The translations under genes and the position numbers were made by a program. Shown in pieces: positions 38,030 through 46,784 of a stretch of DNA of 64,000 nt. Origin of the DNA: Rhodoplanes sp963724735 (lineage in GTDB: Bacteria > Pseudomonadota > Alphaproteobacteria > Rhizobiales > Xanthobacteraceae); the NCBI GenBank assembly GCA_963724735.1, contig CAVRVX010000027.1:1-64000 (forward strand), read 5' to 3'. The notes beneath the pieces were generated by a model. The model ran no database searches. It was not told where the DNA came from and was given only the letters and a program-made list of their open reading frames with translations. Each line of letters opens with the position of its first letter. Positions within the stretch are counted from its first letter, which is position 1.

Positions 38030-38596
38030 CTATTCCCGCGACGCCGTCCGCTTGGATGCGGTCGGCAGCGGGCAACCCGCGGTGACGGCCTCGATCGCGG
38101 GCGGCGCGCCCTGGACGCGGAATTCCGCCGTCGCCCGCCCGGCGAACAGCGAGTTGACGCGCACCAGGAGCACATTCGCGCTGTTCAGGTCCTCGATAAA
38201 CCGCGCGACCTCGGCCTTGTCGTCGATCACGATCGTCTTGTAATCGGGAAGAATCCTCGCCTCAGGCTCGCGGCCGGGCTTCTCGTCGAAACGATAGGCG
38301 ACGTTGGAATTTTTGTTCGAACCGATCCGGTAGCCAAACACGATGCGGATGACGGGCCGTTTTTCGAAGCAGGCCAACTCGATCCCGGCCGCATAGAAGT
38401 TGCTCGTCCGGGTAAAGGTCGTGCGCGACGTGATGATGGACGCGACCGGTGCCGGCTCGCCCGAAATGCGATCGATTCTTTGCTCGATTTTCCATGCGCC
38501 GGAGGATTGCGGGGGCCCGGTCAGTTGGACCGAGGCGTCGCGGGTGACGCATGCGCCCGCTGCGAGCGCCAAGCCGACCAGCAAAATCGCGCGCAT
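38030..38596 (-). CDS. Predicted lipoprotein of unknown function
   Basis: A 188-aa protein starting MRAILLVGLALAAGAC, i.e. a signal peptide with a lipobox ending AGAC, so it is presumably an envelope lipoprotein. The mature part contains SSGAWKIEQRIDRISGEPA and NFYAAGIELACFEKRPVIRIVFGY, the look of a small beta-rich domain that may resemble the YcfJ/type VI accessory class, but I do not recognise the family. Longer in-frame start at 38710 is not supported. It stands between the convergent acyl-CoA dehydrogenase and icmF. Confidence 0.7.
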   Translation of the reverse strand: MRAILLVGLALAAGACVTRDASVQLTGPPQSSGAWKIEQRIDRISGEPAPVASIITSRTTFTRTSNFYAAGIELACFEKRPVIRIVFGYRIGSNKNSNVAYRFDEKPGREPEARILPDYKTIVIDDKAEVARFIEDLNSANVLLVRVNSLFAGRATAEFRVQGAPPAIEAVTAGCPLPTASKRTASRE

Positions 38597-38870
38597 GACA
38601 TCCCGGGACCACGCGTACAATCGCTTGAGTTCAATTCCGTTCCGGTGGAATCGGAATTGGCTCAAGCTGTTCTTTAGCGGTCGCATTTTTTTCGGCGCAC
38701 CTGTTCCCACTTCGCCGGAAAATGCTCTTGGATTGCGTTATGTTGCCATAGCCGCAGCGAGCGTGCAATTACAGGTTCGGCGGATTTGCGGCTATCGGAC
38801 GAACGCGACATGCCCATCATTCGGCTGAGCGACGCCGGGGCAACCGCGCAATGGTCGACCGCCAGGCGCG

Positions 38871-41800
38871 CTACACATTGCGCCGATATTGACCGCCGAC
38901 CTCAAACAGCGCGTTGGAAATCTGGCCGAGCGAGCAGCAGCGCACCACCTCCATCAGCACCGCGAACAGATTCTCGTTGCGGGTGGCCGCCTGCTTGAGG
39001 CGGGCGAGCGCTGGGCCCGACTCGGCTGCATGCCTCTCCTGGAATTCGCGCAAGCGCGCGACCTGCGACTGTTTCTCCGCCTCGGTGGAGCGCGTGAGGC
39101 CCCTCGGCCCTGCCGCCGCGGCGGCATTGCCGAGAAACATGTTGACGCCGACGATCGGCAGAGAGCCGTCGTGCTTCTTCTGTTCGTAGTAAAGCGACTC
39201 GTCCTGAATCTTGCTGCGCTGATAGCCGGTCTCCATCGCGCCGAGCACGCCGCCGCGCGAGGCGATCGCCTCGAACTCGCGCAGCACGGCTTCTTCGACG
39301 AGATCGGTCAACTCCTCGATGATGAATGAGCCCTGGTTGGGATTCTCGTTCTTCGCCAAGCCCCATTCGCGATTGATGATGAGCTGGATTGCGAGCGCCC
39401 GGCGCACGCTCTCCTCGGTCGGAGTGGTGACCGCCTCGTCATACGCGTTGGTGTGCAGCGAATTGCAGTTGTCGTAGATGGCGATGAGGGCCTGCAGCGT
39501 GGTGCGGATGTCGTTGAACGCCATCTCCTGCGCGTGCAGCGAACGGCCGGACGTCTGGATGTGGTACTTGAGCTTTTGCGATCGTTCATTCGCGCCGTAG
39601 CGGTGCTTCATCGCGACCGCCCAGATGCGCCGCGCCACCCGCCCGATCACCGAATATTCGGGGTCCATGCCGTTGGAGAAGAAGAACGACAGGTTGGGCG
39701 CGAAATCGTCGATATGCATGCCGCGCGCGAGATAGGCTTCGACATAGGTGAAGCCGTTGGCGAGCGTGAAGGCGAGCTGTGAGATCGGGTTCGCTCCGGC
39801 TTCGGCGATGTGATAGCCGGAGATCGACACGGAGTAGAAGTTCCGGATGTCGTTGAGGACAAAATATTCCTGCACGTCGCCCATCAGCTTGAGCGCGAAG
39901 TCGGTGGAGAAGATGCAGGTGTTCTGTCCCTGGTCCTCCTTCAGGATGTCGGCCTGCACGGTGCCGCGAACATTGGCGAGGGCGATCGCGCGCAGCGCGC
40001 GCGCCTCCTCCGCGGTCGGGGGGCGCCCCTGCTCCTCGTGGAAGCGGTCGATCTGCTGGTCGATCGCCATGTTGAGGAACATGGCGAGGATCATCGGCGC
40101 TGGGCCGTTGATGGTCATTGACACCGAGGTGGCCGGATCGCACAGGTCGAATCCCGCATAGAGCGCCTTGACGTCGTCGATGGTGGCGATCGAGACGCCG
40201 GCATTGCCGACCTTGCCGTAGACGTCGGGGCGCTCGTTCGGATCGGCGCCATACAGCGTGACCGAGTCGAAGGCGGTCGAGAGGCGCACCGCCGGCATGC
40301 CCTCCGAGAGCTTGTGAAAACGCCGATTGGTCCGGAACGCGTCGCCTTCGCCGGCGAACATCCGGGTCGGGTCTTCGTTTTCGCGCTTGAAGGCGAACAC
40401 GCCGGCGGTGAAGGGAAACGACCCCGGCACGTTTTCGCGTAGGAGCCAGCCGAGGATTTCGCCCTCGTCCTGCCACCGGGGCAGGGCGACCTTGCGCAGC
40501 GGCGTCCCGGACAGCGTCTTGTAGGTCAGGTTGGTGCGCCGTTCCTTGCCCCGCACCGTGGTGACGAATTCCGAGCTTTCGTATCTCTTCACCGTCGCCG
40601 GCCAGCAGGCCAGCAGCTCGCGGTTTTCCGGCGAAAGTTGCGCATCTTTCGCCGCGATCAGCCGGTCGAACTCCCTCACGTCGCGTGCGCCTTCGAGGAA
40701 GGCGGCGCGGGCGCGGCGGAGCGCCTGGCGGTCGCGCGCCGTCTCGCACTGCTCGGCCGCCCGCTGATGGTAGCCGCGCACGGTCTCGGCGATGTCGGCA
40801 AGATAGCGCGAGCGGTCGAGCGGGACGATGGCGCGCCCGGCGGAGGAATGTTTAACCTTCACCCGCGGCAGCCAGCGCTTTCCGACCGGGAGCCCGAACT
40901 CGGTAAGCTTCGTCGCGACCGCGTGATAGAGTGCGGTGACCCCGTCGTCGTTGAACCGCGCTGCGATCGTGCCGTAGACCGGCATGTCCTCCGGCCGCAT
41001 GTCGAACAGCACCTGGTCGCGCTGATACTGCTTGCGCACGTCGTGCAGCGCGTCTTCCGCGCCGCGGCGATCGAACTTGTTGATGGCGACGAAGTCGGCG
41101 AAGTCCAGCATGTTGATCTTCTCGAGCTGACTTGCCGCGCCGAATTCGGGAGTCATCACGTAGATGGAGACATCGGCGATCTCGGCAATCGCGATGTCGC
41201 CCTGACCGATGCCGGAGGTTTCGACGATGATGAGGTCGAAGCCGGCCGCCTTGCAGGCGGCGACCGCGTCGGGAATGGCGGGAGACAGTTCGGCGCTTGC
41301 GCCGCGCGTCGCGAGCGAGCGCATATAGATGTTGGGGTGGTCGATCGCGTTCATCCGGATGCGGTCGCCGAGCAAGGCGCCGCCGGAGCGCCGCCGCGAC
41401 GGATCGACCGCCAGCACGGCGATTTTCAGCTCGTCCTGATAGTCGAGCCGTAAGCGGCGGATCAACTCGTCGGTCAGGCTCGATTTGCCGGAGCCGCCGG
41501 TGCCGGTCAGGCCGAGGATCGGCGTCGTCCGCTGCGTGGCGTCGGCAAGGATGCTTCGAATCTCGTCGGGACAGGCGCCGTTCTCGCAGGCCGTGATGAC
41601 GCGCGCGAGCGCGCGCCGATCGCCGTTCGCGAAGGCGGCCGGATCGGTGGGCATGCGTGCGGCGAGATCGAAATCGGCGTGGGCGATCACGTCATTGATC
41701 ATCCCTTGCAGGCCCATGACCTGCCCATCCTCCGGCGTATAGATGCGGGTGACTCCATAGGCTTGCAGCTCCGCAGCCTCGTGCGGAACGATCACGCCGC

Positions 41801-42146
41801 CGCCGCCACCGAACACCTTGACCTCGTCCGCCCCGATCTTGCGGAGGAGGTCGAGCATGTATTTGAAGAATTCGATATGCCCGCCTTGATAGGACGTGAC
41901 GGCGATGCCGTTGACGTCTTCCTGCACGGCGGCGTTGACGATTTCCTCGACCGAGCGGTTGTGGCCGAGATGGATCACCTCGACGCCGGTCGCCTGCAGC
42001 AGGCGGCGCATGATATTGATCGTCGCGTCGTGCCCATCGAACAGGCTCCCGGCGGTGACGAACCGCACCTTGTTGCGCGCGCGATAGGGCGTCGGCGCAG
42101 CATCAATGCGGCTTGTGACCGCCGTCACCTTCTCAACTCGCCCCAT
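38871..42146 (-). CDS. icmF: Fused isobutyryl-CoA mutase IcmF
   Basis: Adenosylcobalamin enzyme that interconverts isobutyryl-CoA and n-butyryl-CoA, with its G-protein chaperone fused in. The 1091-aa order is diagnostic: a B12-binding domain (about 25-165; GSLFDGHD with the cobalt-ligand His, TSYQGGH, VFGGGGGVIVP); a MeaB-like GTPase (about 205-420; P-loop GLTGTGGSGKSSL, INKFDRRGAEDAL); then the mutase barrel (about 550-1091; VSMTINGPAPMILAMF, SISGYHIAEAGANPISQLAF). Some IcmF enzymes also act on isovaleryl/pivalyl-CoA. The start at 42146 gives a sensible N-terminus. Divergent acyl-CoA dehydrogenase nearby may share the pathway. Confidence 0.95.
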   Translation of the reverse strand: MGRVEKVTAVTSRIDAAPTPYRARNKVRFVTAGSLFDGHDATINIMRRLLQATGVEVIHLGHNRSVEEIVNAAVQEDVNGIAVTSYQGGHIEFFKYMLDLLRKIGADEVKVFGGGGGVIVPHEAAELQAYGVTRIYTPEDGQVMGLQGMINDVIAHADFDLAARMPTDPAAFANGDRRALARVITACENGACPDEIRSILADATQRTTPILGLTGTGGSGKSSLTDELIRRLRLDYQDELKIAVLAVDPSRRRSGGALLGDRIRMNAIDHPNIYMRSLATRGASAELSPAIPDAVAACKAAGFDLIIVETSGIGQGDIAIAEIADVSIYVMTPEFGAASQLEKINMLDFADFVAINKFDRRGAEDALHDVRKQYQRDQVLFDMRPEDMPVYGTIAARFNDDGVTALYHAVATKLTEFGLPVGKRWLPRVKVKHSSAGRAIVPLDRSRYLADIAETVRGYHQRAAEQCETARDRQALRRARAAFLEGARDVREFDRLIAAKDAQLSPENRELLACWPATVKRYESSEFVTTVRGKERRTNLTYKTLSGTPLRKVALPRWQDEGEILGWLLRENVPGSFPFTAGVFAFKRENEDPTRMFAGEGDAFRTNRRFHKLSEGMPAVRLSTAFDSVTLYGADPNERPDVYGKVGNAGVSIATIDDVKALYAGFDLCDPATSVSMTINGPAPMILAMFLNMAIDQQIDRFHEEQGRPPTAEEARALRAIALANVRGTVQADILKEDQGQNTCIFSTDFALKLMGDVQEYFVLNDIRNFYSVSISGYHIAEAGANPISQLAFTLANGFTYVEAYLARGMHIDDFAPNLSFFFSNGMDPEYSVIGRVARRIWAVAMKHRYGANERSQKLKYHIQTSGRSLHAQEMAFNDIRTTLQALIAIYDNCNSLHTNAYDEAVTTPTEESVRRALAIQLIINREWGLAKNENPNQGSFIIEELTDLVEEAVLREFEAIASRGGVLGAMETGYQRSKIQDESLYYEQKKHDGSLPIVGVNMFLGNAAAAAGPRGLTRSTEAEKQSQVARLREFQERHAAESGPALARLKQAATRNENLFAVLMEVVRCCSLGQISNALFEVGGQYRRNV

Positions 42147-42459
42147 GGATATTCACCTCGTACACTGCTGATCCGCTCCGCCCGTTTCGCGGCTGCGGAA
42201 TGAATTGCGGCGTCGGATTCCGCGAAGCGGCCCGCCTTGAGGCTGAAAAACCTACGTCATCGTCGGTGCAAACGGATCAAGTAAGCACCAGATCTCGCGA
42301 TCATGGCAAGGCCGAACCTCGGCGTGGCGTTTATCGAATAGCCGATGCCCCGGCCGAAGCGGGGATGATCGCGCACGGGGGCTCGCCGCGCACCAGGGGG
42401 CCATGCTTTCCCGGGACGAATGGGCCCCGTTGCCGAATGCCATAATCCGGCGCCCGCTG
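42147..42459. other. Intergenic stretch with nothing recognised
   Basis: 313 bp between the icmF start and the livF stop. It must hold the icmF promoter. No gene, strong terminator or repeat was recognised by eye. Confidence 0.5.
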
Positions 42460-43314
42460 TCACGCCAGCCAGCGCTTGCGGCGCTTGTAATGCTTGCCCT
42501 CGCGGAACGATTTGCGCCGGCCCTCGGCGATGCCGAGATAGAACTCCTTGACGTCCTCGTTCTCGCGTAGCGCCTGCGCGTCGCCGTCCATCACCACCCG
42601 GCCGTTTTCGAGGATATAACCGTACCGGGCGTATCTCAGCGCCATATTGGTGTTCTGCTCGGCCAGCAGGAAGGACACGCCTTCACTCAGGTTCAGGTTG
42701 CTCACTATCGTGAAAATCTCGTCGACCACCTGCGGCGCGAGGCCCATCGAAGGCTCGTCGAGCAAGATCATTTTCGGACGCGACATCAGCGCGCGCCCAA
42801 GCGCGCACATCTGCTGCTCGCCGCCCGAGGTGAAGCCGGCGAGCGAGGTTCTTCGTTCGCGCAGGCGGGGGAAATAGGAATAGACAAGCTCGAGGTCCCG
42901 CTTGATCGCGGCCTTGCCGTCGCGGCGGGTGAAGGCGCCCGTAAGCAGGTTCTCTTCGATGGTGAGATGGGCGAAGCAGCGCCGCCCCTCCATCACCTGG
43001 ATGCAGCCGCGCCGCACCAGCTCGTTCGGCGTCATGGCCTGCACCTCGGCGCCATCGAAGATGATCGAGCCCTTGGTCACCTCGCCGCGCTCGGATTCCA
43101 ACAAGTTGGAGATCGCCTTGAGCGTCGTGGTCTTGCCGGCCCCATTGGCGCCGAGCAGGGCGACGATGTCGCCCTTCGGCACCGACAACGACACGCCCTT
43201 CAAGACGAGAATGACGTGGTTGTAGACCACTTCGATGTTGTTGACGGCGAGAACGGAGGGCGGCGTCGGCGCCGCCCCCTTTCGCGTTTCAACCGTGGTG
43301 GATGCTGGTTGCAT
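42460..43314 (-). CDS. livF: Branched-chain-type ABC transporter ATPase (LivF)
   Basis: Cytoplasmic ATPase subunit of an uptake ABC transporter of the HAAT family. The 284-aa protein begins at 43314 (MQPASTTVETRKG), one base after the binding-protein stop. It has Walker A LLGANGAGKTTTLKAI, the LivF-type signature FTSGGEQQMCALGRALMSRPK, Walker B ILLDEPSMGLAP and the H-loop-like LAEQNTNMA (Gln replaces Glu-His as usual for LivF). A basic C-terminal tail of about 25 residues (RRKSFREGKHYKRRKRWLA) is unusual in length. Last gene of the acyl-ligase/liv operon. Confidence 0.92.
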   Translation of the reverse strand: MQPASTTVETRKGAAPTPPSVLAVNNIEVVYNHVILVLKGVSLSVPKGDIVALLGANGAGKTTTLKAISNLLESERGEVTKGSIIFDGAEVQAMTPNELVRRGCIQVMEGRRCFAHLTIEENLLTGAFTRRDGKAAIKRDLELVYSYFPRLRERRTSLAGFTSGGEQQMCALGRALMSRPKMILLDEPSMGLAPQVVDEIFTIVSNLNLSEGVSFLLAEQNTNMALRYARYGYILENGRVVMDGDAQALRENEDVKEFYLGIAEGRRKSFREGKHYKRRKRWLA

Positions 43315-43315
43315 G

Positions 43316-44659
43316 TCAGGATGACTTGCATGCCCGCGGCGTGATGTTGTTTTCCTTGGCGTACTGCTCAGAATCCTCCTTGATGAGGGCGTCCACCACG
43401 TCACGGTCCGGTTCGTAATAGCCCTTGGAGACGATCTTCCAGGCCTTGCCGTCCCACTGCTGGACCGCGACCTTGCCGGGACCTTCGTGGTTGGCGCAGG
43501 TGATTTTCACGGGGATGGTGAGCCCTTCCGCGCCAAGCTCCTTCAGTCGCTTTTCGTCGACGTCAAGGTTTTCGAACCCGTCGCGCACATGGGTTCCTTT
43601 GACCTCTTTCGTATTGTGCATGTTCATGGCGGTGCGGATCGCCTCCGCGGTCCATAGGGCGGCGACGAGGCCGCGATTGTAGAGCACCTCGCCGACGCGC
43701 TCCTTGAAGGCGGGATCGGTCGCCTTGCCGGCGTCATAGACGTATTTGAGGATATCCTTGTGGACTGGGAAGTCCGCGCCCGCGGCGTGGAACGTTCCGG
43801 AAAGATAGCCCTTTGCCGCCATGCCCGCCGGTTTAACGTCGTTCTCGGAGCCGGACCACCACACGCCGATGAAGCGGTCCATCGGAAAACGGATCGAGGT
43901 CGCCTCCTTGATCGCGACCTGGTTCATCACGCCCCAGCCCCACAAGAGAACCCAGTCGGGCTTCTCGTTGCGGATCTGCAGCCATACCGATTTCTGCTCC
44001 TGGCCGGGGTGATCGACTGCGATGTCCCGGAACTCGAAGCCATGCTTCTGCGAGAGAGCCTGCAGCGTGCGGATCGGCTCCTTGCCGTAGGCGGAGTTGT
44101 GATAGACGAGATAGATTTTCTTGCCCTTGAGCTTGTCCATCCCGCCTTCGCGCTCGCCGATATATTTCACGAGTGCGGAAGCCTGGCTCCAATAGGTGGC
44201 GGGCAGATTGAACACCCACTCGAAGACCGCGCCATTGGCGGCCGAGGTGCGGCCGTAGCCCATCGAGAAGACTGGAATCTTGTCGGCCGAGGCTTTCGGA
44301 ATGATCTGGTAGGTGATGCCGGTCGACAGCGGCTGAAAGACGAGCCCGCCCGAGGGAGACTCGCCCTTGGTCTTTTCGTAGCACTCGACGCCCTTCTGCG
44401 TGTTGTATTCGGTTTCGCACTGGACGATCTTGAATTTAACGCACTCGCCCGGCTTGACGCACAAGCCGCCGTCGCGCTCGTTCAGCATGGTGAAGTAGTC
44501 GGCATATCCGTTCGCGAACGGAATGCCGTTTGGCGCATAGGGGCCGGTGCGGAAGTCGAGCGCCGGAATCACAAGCTCGTAAGCGCCGGCGCTTCCGGCG
44601 GCCACAAGGGCGGCGACCGCGGCGAATGCTGCCGATTTCATCAGTTTACTGGGCGACAT
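43316..44659 (-). CDS. Periplasmic binding protein of branched-chain-type ABC transporter
   Basis: A 447-aa type I substrate-binding protein (LivK-like fold) with a signal peptide (MKSAAFAAVAALVAAGSAGA, cleaved before YELVIPAL). The start at 44659 (MSPSKLMK) follows a GGAGGAAATT ribosome site. It is longer than amino-acid LivK proteins and has cysteines in LCVKPGECVKFKIVQCETEY, probably disulfide-bonded; this form accompanies acyl-CoA ligase genes in Bradyrhizobium-like bacteria. The ligand is more likely a carboxylic acid (aromatic or fatty) than an amino acid, inferred from the operon. Confidence 0.9.
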   Translation of the reverse strand: MSPSKLMKSAAFAAVAALVAAGSAGAYELVIPALDFRTGPYAPNGIPFANGYADYFTMLNERDGGLCVKPGECVKFKIVQCETEYNTQKGVECYEKTKGESPSGGLVFQPLSTGITYQIIPKASADKIPVFSMGYGRTSAANGAVFEWVFNLPATYWSQASALVKYIGEREGGMDKLKGKKIYLVYHNSAYGKEPIRTLQALSQKHGFEFRDIAVDHPGQEQKSVWLQIRNEKPDWVLLWGWGVMNQVAIKEATSIRFPMDRFIGVWWSGSENDVKPAGMAAKGYLSGTFHAAGADFPVHKDILKYVYDAGKATDPAFKERVGEVLYNRGLVAALWTAEAIRTAMNMHNTKEVKGTHVRDGFENLDVDEKRLKELGAEGLTIPVKITCANHEGPGKVAVQQWDGKAWKIVSKGYYEPDRDVVDALIKEDSEQYAKENNITPRACKSS

Positions 44660-44730
44660 TCCAATTTCCTCCGTTTGTGTGAGCCCAAGCTCTTTTGGTT
44701 TCGTGACGTGCGACGCGCGCCGGCCGACCT

Positions 44731-45807
44731 TCAGTATGGGAACGGCCAAAGCCGGAGCTTTTCCTTGGCGATCTGCCAGAGCCGCGCCAGGCCGTGCGGC
44801 TCCATAATCAGGAATCCGATAATCAAGACGCCCATGATCACGTATTCCAGATGCTTGGCGAACACCGCGGTCATGCCGAGCGTATCCACCATCGTGTTCT
44901 TCAGGAAGATCGGCATCAGCACAAGGAACGCAGCTCCGAGAAAGCTCCCGAGCACGGTGCCGAGTCCGCCGATGATGACCATGAACAGCACGAGGAACGA
45001 GTTCTGAATCCCGAATGTTTCCCCCGCTTCGGCGGCGCCGAGCCACAGCGTAAACATCATCGCGCCCGCGACGCCGACATAGAACGAACTCACCCCGAAG
45101 GCGGAGAGCTTTGCCGAAAGCGGCCGGATCCCCATCAGTTCGGCGGCGACATCCATGTCGCGCATGGCCATCCATGCGCGCCCGAAGCGGCCGCGCACAA
45201 GATTCTTCGCGCCGAGCGCCAGCACCGTCACCATCGCGAGCGCCAGCAGGTATTTCGCGGCCGGCGTAGCGCTCGAACCCGTCATCAGGACGCCGAAAAA
45301 CTCACGCGGGGGCACCGTGATCTGTCCGGTCGCGCTGTAATTGCGCAGCCAGCCCCATTTGTAGAACAGCCACACCAGGAAGAACTGCGCCGCGAGCGTC
45401 GCGACCGCGAGATAGAACCCCTTGATGCGCAGGCTCGGCAGGCCGAACACCATGCCGACGGCGGCGGTCACCAGGCCTGCCAACAGGAACACGACGACGA
45501 GGTTGAGTTCGGGCGCCGCCGTCATCAGCTTGAAGGCGGAATAGGCGCCGACGCCCATGAACGCGCCCGTGCCGAGCGAAAGCTGTCCGCAATAGCCGGT
45601 CAGGATGTTGAGCCCGAGCGCAGCCAAACCGAAGATGAGGAAGGGCAGCAGGATCGCGTTGAGCGAATAGGCGGTGATGAAAAACGGCACGACCAGGAAA
45701 GCCGCAAGCAGCACGGCGATGACGAACCAGCGGTCCTGTGCGATCGGGAAGATCGCCTGATCGGCGGCGTAGGACGTCTTGAACTGGCCGACCTCGCGGT
45801 AGAACAA
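44731..45807 (-). CDS. livM: Branched-chain-type ABC transporter permease (LivM)
   Basis: A 358-aa inner-membrane permease. It has about 8-10 membrane helices, the LivM landmark LNILTGYCGQLSLGTGAFMGVGAYSAF in part, and the cytoplasmic EAA-type loop GRAWMAMRDMDVAAELMGI that contacts the ATPases. The N-terminal 30 residues (FYREVGQFKTSYAADQAIFPI) match this transporter subgroup. It starts 9 bp after livH, within the operon. Confidence 0.93.
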   Translation of the reverse strand: MFYREVGQFKTSYAADQAIFPIAQDRWFVIAVLLAAFLVVPFFITAYSLNAILLPFLIFGLAALGLNILTGYCGQLSLGTGAFMGVGAYSAFKLMTAAPELNLVVVFLLAGLVTAAVGMVFGLPSLRIKGFYLAVATLAAQFFLVWLFYKWGWLRNYSATGQITVPPREFFGVLMTGSSATPAAKYLLALAMVTVLALGAKNLVRGRFGRAWMAMRDMDVAAELMGIRPLSAKLSAFGVSSFYVGVAGAMMFTLWLGAAEAGETFGIQNSFLVLFMVIIGGLGTVLGSFLGAAFLVLMPIFLKNTMVDTLGMTAVFAKHLEYVIMGVLIIGFLIMEPHGLARLWQIAKEKLRLWPFPY

Positions 45808-45816
45808 CGTTGCTCC

Positions 45817-46746
45817 TTACACCCGTCGGATGATCTTTTCGCCGAACAGGCCTTCCGGCCGCACCAGCAGGAAGGCCAGCGCGAGCATATAGGCGAACCA
45901 GTTCTCGACCGCGCCGCCCACCAGCGGGCCGAAATAGACCTCGGCAAGCTTCTCGCCGACGCCGATGATCAGTCCGCCGACAATGGCGCCGGGAACGGAA
46001 TCGAAGCCGCCCAAGATCAGCACCGGCAACGCCTTGAGCGCGATCAGGGAGAGCGAAAACTGTATGCCGGACTTGGCGCCCCACATGATGCCGGCGACCA
46101 AAGCGACAATCCCGGCCGCCGCCCAGACGATCGCCCAGATCATGTTGAGCGAGATGCCGACCGAGAGCGCCGCCTGATGGTCGTCCGCCACCGCGCGCAA
46201 GGCCCGGCCGATCCGCGTCCGCTGGAAGAAGATGGCGAGCGCCGTGACGAGCAGGGCCGCGACCACCGCGGCGACGATTTCCAGCTGCTCGACATAGAGG
46301 CCGAAATTGTCGAGGAGCCAGTCATTCGCGCCGCTCGGCAGGCCGATATCGAGCACTTTGACGTCCGAGCCCCACAGGAGATCGCCGGCGCCCTCAAGAA
46401 CGTAGGCGAGGCCGAGCGTCATCATGAAGAGGATGATCGGCTCCTGGTTGATCAGATGGCGGAGCACGAAGCGCTCGATCAGGATCGCGAGCCCGATCAT
46501 CACGAGCACCGTCGCGAGGATCGCGAGCCAGGGCGGCATGGCGATCGCGGCGTTGATCTGGTGGGTGATCGGGATCGTGCCGCTCAGAAAGCCGGCGAGC
46601 GTCAATCCGGCGAACAGCGCCATGACCCCCTGGGCGAAGTTGAATACGCCCGACGCCTTGAAGATGAGCACGAAGCCGAGGGCGACCAGCGAATACATCA
46701 CCCCGGTCAGGAGGCCGCTGATGACCGTCTCTGCGAAAAACAACAT
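45817..46746 (-). CDS. livH: Branched-chain-type ABC transporter permease (LivH)
   Basis: A 309-aa permease partner of LivM, about eight helices. It starts at 46746 (MLFFAETVISGLLTGVMYSL); an in-frame ATG 7 codons earlier is possible. Features: ALGFVLIFKASGVFNFAQG, the cytoplasmic loop FFQRTRIGRALRAVADDHQAA (EAA motif), and GGFDSVPGAIVGGLIIGVGEKLAE near the C-terminus. Confidence 0.93.
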   Translation of the reverse strand: MLFFAETVISGLLTGVMYSLVALGFVLIFKASGVFNFAQGVMALFAGLTLAGFLSGTIPITHQINAAIAMPPWLAILATVLVMIGLAILIERFVLRHLINQEPIILFMMTLGLAYVLEGAGDLLWGSDVKVLDIGLPSGANDWLLDNFGLYVEQLEIVAAVVAALLVTALAIFFQRTRIGRALRAVADDHQAALSVGISLNMIWAIVWAAAGIVALVAGIMWGAKSGIQFSLSLIALKALPVLILGGFDSVPGAIVGGLIIGVGEKLAEVYFGPLVGGAVENWFAYMLALAFLLVRPEGLFGEKIIRRV

Positions 46747-46784
46747 GCTGCTTATCCCGTTCAGCAATCCTTACGACTGCGCGC

